DNA from: Streptomyces sp. Ru72
Lineage (GTDB): Bacteria; Actinomycetota; Actinomycetes; Streptomycetales; Streptomycetaceae
Reading direction: 5' to 3'
DNA: 64,000 bases
Assembly: GCF_002920635.1 (NCBI RefSeq)
Contig: NZ_PQSR01000029.1
Span: 1-64,000 of the forward strand
Shown one piece after another: positions 7,790-18,586 of this stretch. The position numbers and the translations under genes were made by a program. How positions within the stretch are numbered: position 1 is the stretch's first letter; each line of letters starts with the position of its first letter. The notes beneath the pieces are model-generated. The model was not told the DNA's origin, did not search any database, and worked only from the letters and a program-made list of their open reading frames with translations.

Positions 7790-9238
7790 ATGCCGCAACG
7801 TCTCGCGCTGGGAGGGCCCCGACGGGCAGCTTGCCCGGGGCGACGCGCCCTGCTCCTCGCGCTGCTCCTGTTCGTGAGCGTCGCCTGTTCGAACCCTGAG
7901 CGGGCCGCCGAGGGGCGGCCCGGCGCGCTCGGTGTCGAGGACGCGCTTTTCCCGTCCGCGGGGAACGGTGGTTACGACGTTTCCCACTACGGCCTCGCAC
8001 TCACCTACACCCCGGAGACCAACCACCTCGAGGGCTCGGCGGTGATCAGCGCACGCGCCACCCAGAACCTGAGCCGCTTCAATCTCGACCTCACCGGACT
8101 GACGGTGCGACGCGCGGTGGTGGACGGTGCAGAAGCTCAGGTCAGCCGATCCGAGAGTGAGATGACGTTGACACCCTCCGACGTGATCGAGCGGGGGAAG
8201 ACCTTCACAGCCACCATCCAGTACGACGGCGAGCCAAGGACACTCAGGGATTCCGAAGGGGCGGTGGAGGGCTGGCTCGAAACGGACGACGGGGCTGTCG
8301 CCCTCGGCGAGCCGGACGGCTCCGCTGCCTGGTTCCCGGGCAATCACCACCCCTCGGACAAGGCCGCGTACGACATCGAGGTCACTGTGCCCAAGGACGG
8401 CGACGGGGAGCCCTACGACGTCGTCAGCAACGGCGAGTTGGTGGGTAAGGAGGTCGACGAGGACCACGTCACCGTGCACTGGCGCAGCAAGGAGCCGATG
8501 GCGAGCTACCTGGCCACCATCGCGATCGGCTCCTTCGACATCCGCGAGGGCAGGACGGCCGACGGCCTGCCCGTGTACGTCGCCGTCGATCCCGACGAGG
8601 CCCGAGGAGCCGAGAAGCTGCGGAACTCGCTGTCGGACATCGTGGCCTGGGGGAGCGACCGCTTCGGGCCGTATCCCTTTCGCTCCACGGGCGCCGTGAT
8701 CGACCATCTCCCCGACCTCGGGTACGCCTTGGAGACCCAGACCAAACCGTACTTCGGCTCGGAGCCCGAGGAGGGCTTGCTGGTTCACGAGCTGGCGCAC
8801 CAGTGGTTCGGGAACTCCGTCACGCCACGCGCGTGGAGGGACATGTGGCTCAACGAAGGATTCGCCACCTACGCAGAGTGGCTCTGGCAGGAGGACCACG
8901 GCGGCAGTACGGCCCAGCAGGTCTTCGACGCCTTCTATGAAGGAAGCGATCCTGAGAGCGACGGCATCTGGGATTTTCCGCCGGGAGATCCTCCCAGCGG
9001 CAGCCGGGTGTCCGATCCGCCGGTGTACGGGCGAGGCGCCATGGTTCTGCACGAACTACGCGAGGTCGTCGGCGACGGCACCTTCTTCACGATCCTTCGC
9101 GCGTGGACCGCTCAGCACCGCCACGGCAACGCGGACACCGCAGAGTTCATCGCTCTGTGCGAGCGCACGTCAGGGAAGGACCTGTCCGGTTTGTTCCGGA
9201 CGTGGCTCTACGGGAACGGCAAGCCCGCTGCCGCCTGA
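7790..9238 (+). CDS. M1-family zinc metallopeptidase, lipoprotein
   Basis: 482-residue aminopeptidase N-like (gluzincin, M1) enzyme. An N-terminal signal with hydrophobic core LLLALLLFVSVAC makes it a lipoprotein; the Cys at about residue 33 would be lipidated. The beta-sandwich N-domain is followed by the catalytic domain with HELAHQWFGNSVTPRAWRDM and LNEGFATYAEW, i.e. HExxH-x18-E. The long C-terminal domain of classical PepN is absent, as in other short M1 proteins of actinomycetes. It probably trims peptides on the cell surface. GTG at 7787 directly before the ATG is an alternative start; neither has a clear ribosome-binding site. Convergent with the LysM gene across a hairpin. Confidence 0.92.
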   Translation: MPQRLALGGPRRAACPGRRALLLALLLFVSVACSNPERAAEGRPGALGVEDALFPSAGNGGYDVSHYGLALTYTPETNHLEGSAVISARATQNLSRFNLDLTGLTVRRAVVDGAEAQVSRSESEMTLTPSDVIERGKTFTATIQYDGEPRTLRDSEGAVEGWLETDDGAVALGEPDGSAAWFPGNHHPSDKAAYDIEVTVPKDGDGEPYDVVSNGELVGKEVDEDHVTVHWRSKEPMASYLATIAIGSFDIREGRTADGLPVYVAVDPDEARGAEKLRNSLSDIVAWGSDRFGPYPFRSTGAVIDHLPDLGYALETQTKPYFGSEPEEGLLVHELAHQWFGNSVTPRAWRDMWLNEGFATYAEWLWQEDHGGSTAQQVFDAFYEGSDPESDGIWDFPPGDPPSGSRVSDPPVYGRGAMVLHELREVVGDGTFFTILRAWTAQHRHGNADTAEFIALCERTSGKDLSGLFRTWLYGNGKPAAA

Positions 9239-9274
9239 GGTCGCCTGTCCTGTTCGGCGACCACTGAACGCGGA

Positions 9275-9314
9275 CGGGGTGGTGGCCGCGCGACGCTGCG
9301 TGGCCACCACCCCG
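9275..9314. terminator. Bidirectional terminator hairpin between convergent genes
   Basis: CGGGGTGGTGGCC (9275-9287) pairs perfectly with GGCCACCACCCCG (9302-9314) around a 14-nt loop. It lies between the M1 peptidase stop (9238) and the LysM gene stop (9334), so it can serve both. Confidence 0.75.
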
Positions 9315-9333
9315 AGGGCGCGGATCAGGTGCC

Positions 9334-10053
9334 TCAGTAAGGACCGTTGACGTTGTCGATCGAGCCGTAGCGGTGGTAGGCGTAGTTGCACGCGGCGGTG
9401 ATGTTGGCGACCGGGTCGTAGATGTCCCACGAGGTGCCCGGCACGTGGTACGCGCGGAAGGTCGGGTCGATCACCTGGAGGAGACCCTTGGACGGGGTGC
9501 CCTTCGCGGCGTTGGAGTCCCAGAGGTTGATGGCCTTGGGATTGCCGGAGGACTCGCGCATGACATTGCGGTAAATGCCGTTGTAGGACCCGGGAATTCC
9601 GTGCTGCTTCATGACCGCCAGCGAGTGCTTGATCCAGCCGTCCAGGTTGTTGGCATAGATCACGCCGCTGGAAGCCGGCGCGGTTTTCGTGGCCGGGGCG
9701 GACACGGTTTTCTTGATCGAGGAGGACCCGGTGGGAAGAATCAGGACCTGACCCGGCCGGATGATGTACGGGCTGGAAATCTTGTTGGCCGCTGCGATGG
9801 CCTGCCAGCCGCCCGGCACCTTGTGGGCCCGTGCGATGGCGGCCAGGTGGTCGCCGAGCCGGACGACGTAGGTGGTCGTTCCGGCGGACGCGGCCGGAGT
9901 CACCGCGGCGGCCGAAGCGGCCGGAGCGGCGTTGGCGGCCTGGGCCGTCCCGAGCACGGCCGTGCAGGCCAGGGCGAAAGAGCAAGCGGTGAGGGCGCCG
10001 CCGGTGGAGAACCGGCGCGCCCTGCGCGAGCGGTTGGAGGCGTGTTTGGGCAT
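9334..10053 (-). CDS. Secreted LysM / lytic transglycosylase-like protein
   Basis: 239 residues. Signal peptide of about 43 residues (basic MPKHASNRSRRARR, hydrophobic core, AQAANA cleavage region). Then a LysM peptidoglycan-binding domain (TYVVRLGDHLAAIARAHKV; IIRPGQVLILPTG), a Thr/Lys/Ala linker and a C-terminal SLT-type domain with the probable catalytic Glu in NVMRESSGNPKAINLWDSNA and GLLQVIDPTFRAYHV. It probably cleaves or remodels cell-wall glycan during growth or spore germination. AAGGA precedes the ATG. It has a long, structured leader (see 10054-10444). Confidence 0.9.
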   Translation of the reverse strand: MPKHASNRSRRARRFSTGGALTACSFALACTAVLGTAQAANAAPAASAAAVTPAASAGTTTYVVRLGDHLAAIARAHKVPGGWQAIAAANKISSPYIIRPGQVLILPTGSSSIKKTVSAPATKTAPASSGVIYANNLDGWIKHSLAVMKQHGIPGSYNGIYRNVMRESSGNPKAINLWDSNAAKGTPSKGLLQVIDPTFRAYHVPGTSWDIYDPVANITAACNYAYHRYGSIDNVNGPY

Positions 10054-10444
10054 GGTGCGGTCCTTGGTCCGGGGATTGCATTGCCCGCAGTTGCCGGTTC
10101 CCCTCGACAAACAGCACCGCATTTCGTTTGCGGTGCGCTGCGGCGGGAACATTCTTAGCCGCTGGGAATAACTCGACAATTCCCGTCTTTACTAAGCAGG
10201 CTAGTTGCCGCCCGGGCCCCGGATTGGGTCATGTCCGCAAAGCCGGGGAGTTAAGGACCGGGTAAAACACTAAGACGCATCGTAAGTGAAGTGCGTCACT
10301 CGGGGTCGAATGGCATTTCAGGTGGGGGTGCCCAATGGGCGAAACAGTTGCTTGGTGATGCCTTGGTATTTATAGGAGTAAATCGGACATCGAGGAATAA
10401 CTCGGTGGCTTTTGTGTCACCCGGTCGGCATCTGCGCCGCGGCC
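10054..10444. other. 391-bp intergenic region, structured leader of the LysM gene
   Basis: No gene seen. On the minus strand a perfect 8-bp-arm hairpin GCACCGCA/TGCGGTGC (10114-10136) is followed by TGTTTGT, resembling an attenuator. A second inverted repeat GGGAAT/ATTCCC spans 10165-10185. The 11-mer GGAATAACTCG occurs twice (10165, 10394). The stretch 10340-10420 is AT-rich for this genome and may hold the promoter. Cell-wall hydrolase genes of streptomycetes often have riboswitch leaders; I could not find the conserved core of the c-di-AMP riboswitch here. Confidence 0.5.
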
Positions 10445-12109
10445 CTACCCCGCCTGCCCCATCCCCGCCGCGTTCGGCCAGGCCGGCGGGCTGGGCCAAC
10501 CGGCGGCCGGGGCCGGTGCCAGGCCGGGGATGCCGGGGGCGGGCGCGGTCACGCCGCGCACCTGGGCGGCGGTCAGACCGCCACGCGCGGGCACGCCCGG
10601 CGGGGTGGGGCCGGTCGCCGCGGCAGGCGCGGGGATCGGGGCAGGCGCCGGGAACGAGGCGGGCGCGGAGGCCGGCGCGGGCGCCGGGAACGGGCCCGGA
10701 GCGGGCGCCGGCGTCGGCAGCGGGCCCGGAGCCGGTGCCGGTGCGGGCGTGAGCAGTGGCGCGGGCGCGGGAGGCAGGGGAGCGGCCTGGGCTGCCGCGG
10801 GCATCGGCGTCCCGCCGACGGCCGGCTGCGCGGCGGGGAGCGGCGCGGCGGCCGGCAGCCCTGGAGGGGACCCCGCGGCCCGGGCGGCGAGCCCCCGCAC
10901 CCCGGCCCCGTTGGTCTCGCTCACCAGGCGGTCCACCGCCGCCGTACCCGAGCTGTAGCCGGTCCCCTGGCTCGGCTCGGGCACGGCGGCTCCCCTCCTG
11001 GACCCGTAGAGCACCTGCTCCAGGGCGGACACCAGGCGACGCACGTCCACCTGGGGGCGCACCACGAGTCGCAGGAAGCGGCTGGAGGAGCCGATCTTGT
11101 TGCCGCACTCGCGGACCAGGATCCGGTGCTCGGTGAGCAGCCGGTCGCGGACCACGGTGCCCTCGGCACCCACGGGGAGGCGCACGAAGAGGAAGTTGCC
11201 CTGGGACGGGTAGACCGTCAAGCCGGGCAGCGCCGAGAGGTGGCTGGCCATCTCCAGACGGTCGCGGCGCACCTGCTGCAGGCTCTGCCGGTACTCCGCG
11301 CCGTGCTCCTTCATCATGAACACCACGTGCTCGGCGAAGGAGTTGAGGTTCCACTTCGGCAGCATGGAGCGGATCCGGCCCGCGAGCGACGGGTTGGCGA
11401 CCAGGTAGCCGAAGCGGACACCGTGCAGGCCGAAGTTCTTGCCGAGGCTGCGCAGCACGAGGACGTTGGGCCGCAGCATGGCCTCCTGCACGACGCTGGG
11501 GTCGGCCTCGGCGTCCGCGAACTCCAGGAAGGACTCGTCCACGACGACCAGGTCGAGGTCGGCCATCTGGTCCATGAACTGGACCAGGGCGTGCTTGTAC
11601 TGGTAGCCGCCGTCGGGGTTGTTCGGGTTGCAGACGACGGCGACCCGGGTGCCCCGCTTGCGGATGAACTCGCCGTACTGGGCGAGGTCCAGGGAGAAGC
11701 CGCTGGACTCCTGGAGCGGGAACATGTCGACCCGCTTGCCGGTCTCCATGGGCTGGTCGGTCCAGCGGCCGAAGGTGGGGACGGGGACGGCGAGGGACTC
11801 GCGGACCAGCAGGTGGTCGATCCAGGTGATCAGCTCGGTCGAGCCGTTGCCCATGGCGACGCACTGCGGCGGCAGCTGGAGCAGACCGCACAGCTCGGCC
11901 GTGATCGTCTCCGCGCTGCTCGGATAGTAGGTGAGGATCTCACGCAGCCTGCCCGCCATGTCCTCGAACATGGCGGGCGTGGGGAAGTACGGGTTGCACG
12001 GGATGCAGAAGTCCACCGGGCCGACTCCGTCGTTCTCCCGGGCCAGCGCCGCCATCGAGGGGCTGTGCGCCGCGGAGCTGCGGAACAGCGAGGTGACGTT
12101 GTCTGCCAA
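10445..12109 (-). CDS. Fold-type I PLP aminotransferase with long Pro/Ala tail
   Basis: 554 residues. Residues about 1-385 are a class I/II aminotransferase related to histidinol-phosphate aminotransferases: MGNGSTELITW, VCNPNNPDGGYQY, VVDESFLEF and the PLP-lysine segment SLGKNFGLHGVRFGYL. The last roughly 150 residues are low-complexity Pro/Ala/Gly (repeats of PAPAPG type), not part of the enzyme fold. The start is TTG (12107-12109): CGGAGG is 5 nt upstream and MADNVTSLF begins a normal N-terminus. Amino donor and acceptor unknown. Same strand as galM upstream, but 113 bp apart. Confidence 0.88.
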   Translation of the reverse strand: MADNVTSLFRSSAAHSPSMAALARENDGVGPVDFCIPCNPYFPTPAMFEDMAGRLREILTYYPSSAETITAELCGLLQLPPQCVAMGNGSTELITWIDHLLVRESLAVPVPTFGRWTDQPMETGKRVDMFPLQESSGFSLDLAQYGEFIRKRGTRVAVVCNPNNPDGGYQYKHALVQFMDQMADLDLVVVDESFLEFADAEADPSVVQEAMLRPNVLVLRSLGKNFGLHGVRFGYLVANPSLAGRIRSMLPKWNLNSFAEHVVFMMKEHGAEYRQSLQQVRRDRLEMASHLSALPGLTVYPSQGNFLFVRLPVGAEGTVVRDRLLTEHRILVRECGNKIGSSSRFLRLVVRPQVDVRRLVSALEQVLYGSRRGAAVPEPSQGTGYSSGTAAVDRLVSETNGAGVRGLAARAAGSPPGLPAAAPLPAAQPAVGGTPMPAAAQAAPLPPAPAPLLTPAPAPAPGPLPTPAPAPGPFPAPAPASAPASFPAPAPIPAPAAATGPTPPGVPARGGLTAAQVRGVTAPAPGIPGLAPAPAAGWPSPPAWPNAAGMGQAG

Positions 12110-12222
12110 GGCAACCTCCGTGCGGTGGGTGGCCCGTGCGGGGGAGCACGGGCCAGCCACTCATACGGATGCGGACGTGGCCTTGTTCAACTGGTGTGCG
12201 TCGAGTGTGAGTTCCCTCGCGT

Positions 12223-13269
12223 TCACGCGCCGAACGAGTGGATCGTCGTCGTCTGGTACGTCTGCCCGGGACGCAGGACGGTCGACGGGAAGTCCGCGTG
12301 GTTCGGCGAGTCCGGGAGGTGCTGGGTCTCCAGGCACAGCGCGTCGCCCTGACGGTAGGTGCGGCCGCCGGTGCCGACCAGGGTGCCGTCGAGGAAGTTG
12401 CCCGAGTAGAACTGCAGGCCCGGCTGGTCGGTGAGGATCTTCAGCGTGCGGCCCGAGTGCGGGTCGCGGAGCGTGGCCACGTGCTCGGGCTTCGCGGTGA
12501 CACCCTTGTCCAGGACCCAGTTGTGGTCGTACCCCTTGGCCCGCACCTGCTGCGGGTGGCCGGCCCTGATGTCCCGGCCGATCTCCTTGGCGTGGCGGAA
12601 GTCGAAGGGGGTGCCGGCGACCTCCGCCGTCTCCCCGGTGGGGATGAGGCCCGAGTCGGTGGGCGTGTAGCGGGAGGCGGCGATCTGCAGCTCGTGGTCC
12701 TCGATGGTGCCGCTGCCCTCGCCCGCCAGGTTCCAGTAGACGTGGCTGGTGAGGTTGACGACGGTGGCCTTGTCGGTGGTGGCCTCGTAGTCGATGCGCC
12801 AGTCGCCGTGCTTGTCGAGGGTGTACGTCACCTTCACCTTGAGCGTGCCCGGGTAGCCCATCTCGCCGTCGACGCTGGTGTAGTGCAGGTACAGGCCGAC
12901 GTCGGAGCCCTTGGTGAACGGCTCCACGTCCCACACCTGCTTGTCGAAGCCCTCGGCGCCGCCGTGCAGGCTGTTCTCGCCGTCGTCGACGGACAGCTGG
13001 TAGGTCTTGCCGTCCAGGGTGAACCGCCCCTTGGCCATGCGGTTGCCGTAGCGGCCGATGAGGGCGCCGAAGTACGGGCTCTTCGCGACGTAGTCGTCGA
13101 TGGTGTCGAAGCCGAGGGAGACGTTCTCGCAGCGGCCGTGGCGGTCCGGGATCTCCAGGGACTGGACGATGCCGCCGTAGGAGAGGACCTTCAGCCGGGT
13201 GCCGCCGTTCTCCAGGGACCAGCGGTGGACCTCGGTGCCGTCGGCGAGCTTGCCGAACAGTTCCTTCAC
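12223..13269 (-). CDS. galM: Aldose 1-epimerase (mutarotase)
   Basis: 348 residues, cytoplasmic GalM family: interconverts alpha and beta anomers of aldoses such as galactose, glucose or xylose. Motifs: LSYGGIVQSLEIPDR, GRYGNRMAKGRF, NSLHGGAEGFDKQVW, the catalytic His in LTSHVYWNLAG, YDHNWVLDKG and GLQFYSGNFLDGT with a C-terminal catalytic Glu in CLETQHLPDSPNH. GTG start with AGGAAA upstream. It follows the sugar importer on the same strand, beyond a strong terminator (13389), so it may be transcribed by read-through or on its own. A shorter paralogue lies at 31346. Confidence 0.95.
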   Translation of the reverse strand: MKELFGKLADGTEVHRWSLENGGTRLKVLSYGGIVQSLEIPDRHGRCENVSLGFDTIDDYVAKSPYFGALIGRYGNRMAKGRFTLDGKTYQLSVDDGENSLHGGAEGFDKQVWDVEPFTKGSDVGLYLHYTSVDGEMGYPGTLKVKVTYTLDKHGDWRIDYEATTDKATVVNLTSHVYWNLAGEGSGTIEDHELQIAASRYTPTDSGLIPTGETAEVAGTPFDFRHAKEIGRDIRAGHPQQVRAKGYDHNWVLDKGVTAKPEHVATLRDPHSGRTLKILTDQPGLQFYSGNFLDGTLVGTGGRTYRQGDALCLETQHLPDSPNHADFPSTVLRPGQTYQTTTIHSFGA

Positions 13270-13388
13270 GGGTTTCCTGCTTTCTGCTGCCTGCGCCGTG
13301 CCCGAGGTGGCCGCGGTCGTGTCGTTGCCGCCGCTCCCGCGATGACCGTGCGTCCGCTCGGTTCCACGTGCGGCTCCTGTAACGGGAA

Positions 13389-13418
13389 AAGGGCCCCCGC
13401 CTTGCGGCGGGGGCCCTT
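13389..13418 (-). terminator. Rho-independent-type terminator of the sugar importer operon
   Basis: AAGGGCCCCCGCC (13389-13401), loop TTGC, GGCGGGGGCCCTT (13406-13418): a perfect 13-bp stem starting 7 bp after the permease stop codon. No T-run follows, as is usual in Streptomyces. Confidence 0.85.
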
Positions 13419-13424
13419 ACCGGC

Positions 13425-14665
13425 TCACGAACCGGACTTGCGCTTGTTCCACACGTCGAAGCCGACCGCCACCAGCAGGGCCAGGCCCTTGATGACCTGC
13501 TGCCAGTCGGTGCCGACGCTGAGGAGGTTCATGCCGTTGTTCAGCACGCCGAGGACGAGACCACCGATGATCGCGCCGAGGACGGTACCGACACCGCCGC
13601 TCATGGACGCGCCGCCGATGAACGAGGAGGCGATCGCCTCGAGCTCGAAGTTCACGCCCGCCTTCGGCGAGGCCGCGTTCAGGCGGGCGGCGACCACCAG
13701 GCCCGCCAGGGCCGCGAGCACGCCCATGTTCAGGAACACCTGGAAGGTGACCCGCTTGTCCTTGACTCCGGACAGCTTCGCGGCCGGCAGGTTGCCGCCG
13801 ATCGCGTAGATGTGGCGGCCGAAGACGGCGTTGCGCATGACGTAGCCGTAGCCGACCACCAGGGCGCCCAGGACGATGAGGATGATCGGCGCGCCCTGGT
13901 AGCTGGCGAGCAGCATCGTGAGGGCCAGGATCGCGGCGACGATGGCGACGAGCTTCAGCGCGAACAGCCGCGCGGGCAGCACGTCGAGGGAGAACTCCAG
14001 CTGCCGGCGCCGGTCCCGGACCTCCTGCCACACCACGGCCGCGATCATGACGAGGCCGAGCAGCAGCGTGAGGTTGTGGTAGTTGGTGTTCGGGCCGACC
14101 TCGGGCAGGAAGCCGTTGCCGAGCTTCTGCAGTCCGTCCGGGAAGGGACCGAGGGTCTGCCCCTTCAGCAGGATCTCCGTCAGACCGCGGAAGAGCAGCA
14201 TCCCGGCGAGGGTGACGATGAACGACGGTATGCCGAGATACGCGATCAGGTATCCCTGTACCGATCCGGCCACCGCGCCCACCAGCAGGCACAGCACGAG
14301 CGCGATGGGCCACGCCACGCTGTGTTCCACCGTCAGCACGGCCGCGAACGCGCCCACGAACGCGGTCAGTGAGCCGACCGAGAGGTCGATGTGCCCGGCG
14401 ATGATGACGAGCATCATGCCGATCGCCAGGATCAGGATGTAGCTGTTCTGTAGGACCAGGTTCGAGACGTTGCGCGGCAGCAGCAGGTCGCCGCCCGTCC
14501 AGACCTCGAAGAGGATGACGATCAGGCCGAGCGCGATCAGCATGCCGTACTGCCGCATGTTGCGGCGCAGTCCGCTCAGCACCAGCTGGAGCAGGCCCCC
14601 GCCGGTGGCCGATCCGCTCTTGCCCGGCGGCGCGGGGGCCGGGGTCTTGGCGGTCACATCCGTGC

Positions 14666-14669
<4 letters not shown>
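13425..14669 (-). CDS. Sugar ABC transporter permease (XylH/ribose class)
   Basis: 414 residues, BPD_transp_2 family. About ten membrane segments, starting with MLIALGLIVILFEVWTG; the conserved permease loop IIAGHIDLSVGSLTAFVG and the later EAIASSFIGGASMSGGVGTV are present. Compared with RbsC it is longer, with an extra cytoplasmic/membrane stretch in the middle, as in XylH. It forms the membrane pore for the importer encoded upstream. Its ATG overlaps the ATPase stop by 4 bp (ATGA), so expression is coupled. Confidence 0.93.
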
Positions 14670-16216
<1,547 letters not shown>

Positions 16217-16261
16217 GGTCGTGCCTTCCAGTCGTGTGCGGTCGGTGAGGGTGTGCGCCGG

Positions 16262-17371
16262 TTACTTGAGCTGGGCGTCGGTGTAGTAGCCGCCCTTGAC
16301 CAGCACGTCCTCGTAGTTCGACTTGTCGACGCTCACCGGCTGCAGCAGGTAGGCGGGGACGACCTTGGTGCCGTTGTCGTAGGTCTTGGTGTCGTTGACC
16401 TGCGGCTTCTTGCCGTTGAGGGCGTCGTCGACCATGGTCGCGGCGACCTTGGCGAGCTGACGCGTGTCCTTGTAGACGGTCTGCGTCTGCTGACCGGCGA
16501 TGATCGACTTCACCGAGGCGAGCTCGGCGTCCTGGCCGGTGATGACCGGCAGCGGCTTGCTCGCCGAGCCGTAGCCGTCCGACTTCAGCGCGGACAGGAT
16601 GCCGATGGAGATGCCGTCGTAGGGCGAGAGCACCGCGTCGACCTTGCCGCTCTTGTAGGCGGAGGTGAGGATGTCCTCCATGCGCTTCTGCGCGGTGGTG
16701 CCGTCCCAGCGCAGGGTGGTGACCTGGTTGAGCTGGGTCTGGCCGGACTTGACGACCAGTTCCTTCTTGTCGATGTACGGCTGCAGCACGCTCATCGCGC
16801 CGTTGAAGAAGTACTTGGTGTTGTTGTCGTCGTTCGAGCCGGCGAACAGCTCGATGTTGAAGGGGCCCTTCTTGCCCTTGTCCAGGCCGAGCTTCTGCAC
16901 GATGTAAGTGCCCTGCAGCACGCCGACCTTCTCGTTGTCGAACGAGGCGTAGTAGTCGACGTTCTTGGTGCCGAGGATCAGGCGGTCGTAGGCGATGACC
17001 GGGATCTTCGCCTGGGCGGCCTGCTGGAGGACGTTGTTGAGGGACTTGTTGTCGATGGCCGCGATGATCAGGCCCTTGACGCCCTGGGTGATCAGGTTCT
17101 CGATCTGCGAGACCTGGGTGTCGGGGTCGTCCTCGCCGTAGACCAGCTTGGTCTTGTAGCCCGCGGCCTGAAGGTTCTTGACGACGTTGTTGCCGTCGTT
17201 GATCCAGCGCTCGGAGGACTTGGTCGGCATCGCGATGCCGATGGTCCCGCCCTTGGCGCTGCCCGCCTTCTCCTTGCTGCCGCCCTCGCTGTTCTGGCCG
17301 CAGGCGGTCAGGGTGAGGGCGAGGGACGCGGCTCCGGCTATCGCGGTCAGAGCGGCTCTGCGAGTGCGCAT
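16262..17371 (-). CDS. Sugar ABC transporter substrate-binding lipoprotein (XylF/ChvE class)
   Basis: 369 residues. The signal MRTRRAALTAIAGAASLA ends at lipobox LTAC, so Cys24 is lipidated and the protein sits on the outer face of the membrane. The mature part is a periplasmic-binding-protein fold of the CUT2 type: IGIAMPTKSSERWINDG, VKGLIIAAIDN, IPVIAYDRLILG, ELFAGSNDDNN, VDAVLSPYDGISIG and PVITGQDAELASV. This resembles xylose/multiple-sugar binding proteins (XylF, ChvE), so an aldopentose or aldohexose is likely. AAGGA precedes the ATG. First gene of the importer. Confidence 0.93.
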   Translation of the reverse strand: MRTRRAALTAIAGAASLALTLTACGQNSEGGSKEKAGSAKGGTIGIAMPTKSSERWINDGNNVVKNLQAAGYKTKLVYGEDDPDTQVSQIENLITQGVKGLIIAAIDNKSLNNVLQQAAQAKIPVIAYDRLILGTKNVDYYASFDNEKVGVLQGTYIVQKLGLDKGKKGPFNIELFAGSNDDNNTKYFFNGAMSVLQPYIDKKELVVKSGQTQLNQVTTLRWDGTTAQKRMEDILTSAYKSGKVDAVLSPYDGISIGILSALKSDGYGSASKPLPVITGQDAELASVKSIIAGQQTQTVYKDTRQLAKVAATMVDDALNGKKPQVNDTKTYDNGTKVVPAYLLQPVSVDKSNYEDVLVKGGYYTDAQLK

Positions 17372-17496
17372 GATGATCAGTCCTTGCTGTGCGGGAGGTT
17401 CGGCCACACGGATGCCGTGCGGTCTGTCGACCGAGAAGAGGTGTGTGGGATTCTGCGCGGGTGTGTCGGCTGGTGTGAAGCCGAGTTTCCGGAACG

Positions 17497-18462
17497 TTAT
17501 GACGGGACGTCGAACCGGCTGAGCGGTCCCGGCAGCCGCGAACCGAGCGGCGCCATGTCGCCGTCCGCTCCGTGGCGTGCCAGCAGGTCGAGAGCGAGCC
17601 GGCCGCGCCGCACCCGTTCCTTGGCGGTGGCCAGGGTCAGCTCCCGCAGGTGGTGTCCGTACGGGTAGATTCCGGGCGCCTTGGACAGACCGAACTTCAG
17701 GTAGAGCGGCGCGCCGCGTCTGATCAGTTCGGCGACCTCGTACATGCGGACGTAGCCGCCGAGGTCGTCCGGGGCCTCGATGTACATGTCCATCGGTGCC
17801 CCGGAAACCCGGCGGATCTCGGTGAGGTGGTCCAGCGTCAGGTCGCTGGGCACGTTGATCGAGTCGGCACCCAGGCGCTCGTAGACGGCGTACGCCGCCG
17901 GATTGACCGGACCGATCAGCGCCGACACCTTGAGCGTGGTGTCGGCCGGGATGATGCCCTTCTCGCGGGCCTGGTGCAGCGTCCACAGCACGCCCTCGTC
18001 GGCCACGAGCAGGCACTTGACGCCCAGCTCGGTGGCCCGGACGGCGTCCTCGACGCAGCCGGCGACCGCGTCGTGGCCGCGTGCCCTGAGCCCGGCGCCC
18101 CGCGAGTCGGTGCGGACCGAGGCGCCGATGTCCCATGTGCCGCGCGGGCCCGTGAACAGGCAGAGCTCGATGTCACGCTCGGCCGTGGCCCCGACCATCT
18201 CGGTGATCTCGGCGTCGGTCAGCATCCATACGCCGGAGCCCTGGCTGATCCGGTGGATCGGCACGTCGAGCCGGGACGACTCCTTGAGGACCACCGCGAG
18301 CGCCTCGGGGCCCTCGCACGAGGGGATCTCGGTGCGCCAGCGGCCGCCCTCGGGGAAGGTGTGCGGTGAGGCGTCGGCGGGAGAGAGGTCGGGCGCACGC
18401 AGGCCGAGCGCGGCGAGCGCCTGCTCGCCGGGCCTGCGGGCTGCCGTAGCGGAGTCGGTCAC
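17497..18462 (-). CDS. Uncharacterised TIM-barrel-like protein (possibly U32-like)
   Basis: 321 residues, soluble. I see alternating beta/alpha segments typical of a TIM barrel (VPIHRISQGSGVWMLTDAEI; GVKCLLVADEGVLWTLHQA; KVSALIGPVNPAAYAVYERL; GADSINVPSDLTLDHLTEI; MDMYIEAPDDLGGYVRMYE; GAPLYLKFGLSKAPGIYPYG). The pattern recalls U32-type 'peptidase' proteins, but the classical U32 signature is missing, so function is open. GTG start with GAAGGA 7 nt upstream. It stands between the dehydrogenase (18587) and the sugar-binding protein (17371) on the same strand, which suggests a role in the same sugar-acid pathway, for example as an aldolase, isomerase or epimerase. Confidence 0.6.
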   Translation of the reverse strand: MTDSATAARRPGEQALAALGLRAPDLSPADASPHTFPEGGRWRTEIPSCEGPEALAVVLKESSRLDVPIHRISQGSGVWMLTDAEITEMVGATAERDIELCLFTGPRGTWDIGASVRTDSRGAGLRARGHDAVAGCVEDAVRATELGVKCLLVADEGVLWTLHQAREKGIIPADTTLKVSALIGPVNPAAYAVYERLGADSINVPSDLTLDHLTEIRRVSGAPMDMYIEAPDDLGGYVRMYEVAELIRRGAPLYLKFGLSKAPGIYPYGHHLRELTLATAKERVRRGRLALDLLARHGADGDMAPLGSRLPGPLSRFDVPS

Positions 18463-18586
18463 AAGGAGTCCTTCACGTTCGGGATTTCGGACGAGGTTCG
18501 CGGCGCGGGGTGCGGGTGGGTGGAGTGGTACGCCGGTACAGAACTTGTCGGACAGCTCCGTACCGGCGTACGGCTGGGAGCGGGCG

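Noticed and set aside
10054..10290. c-di-AMP (ydaO-type) riboswitch before the LysM gene
   Set aside because: The position and gene type would fit, and a GGGGAACC-like stretch exists, but I could not find the other conserved core segments in the right order. Kept only as a structured leader.
18478..18491. Fourth IclR-type site TTCGGGATTTCGGA before the TIM-barrel-like gene
   Set aside because: Only 11 of 14 positions match the extended palindrome, and it is internal to an operon; it could be chance.
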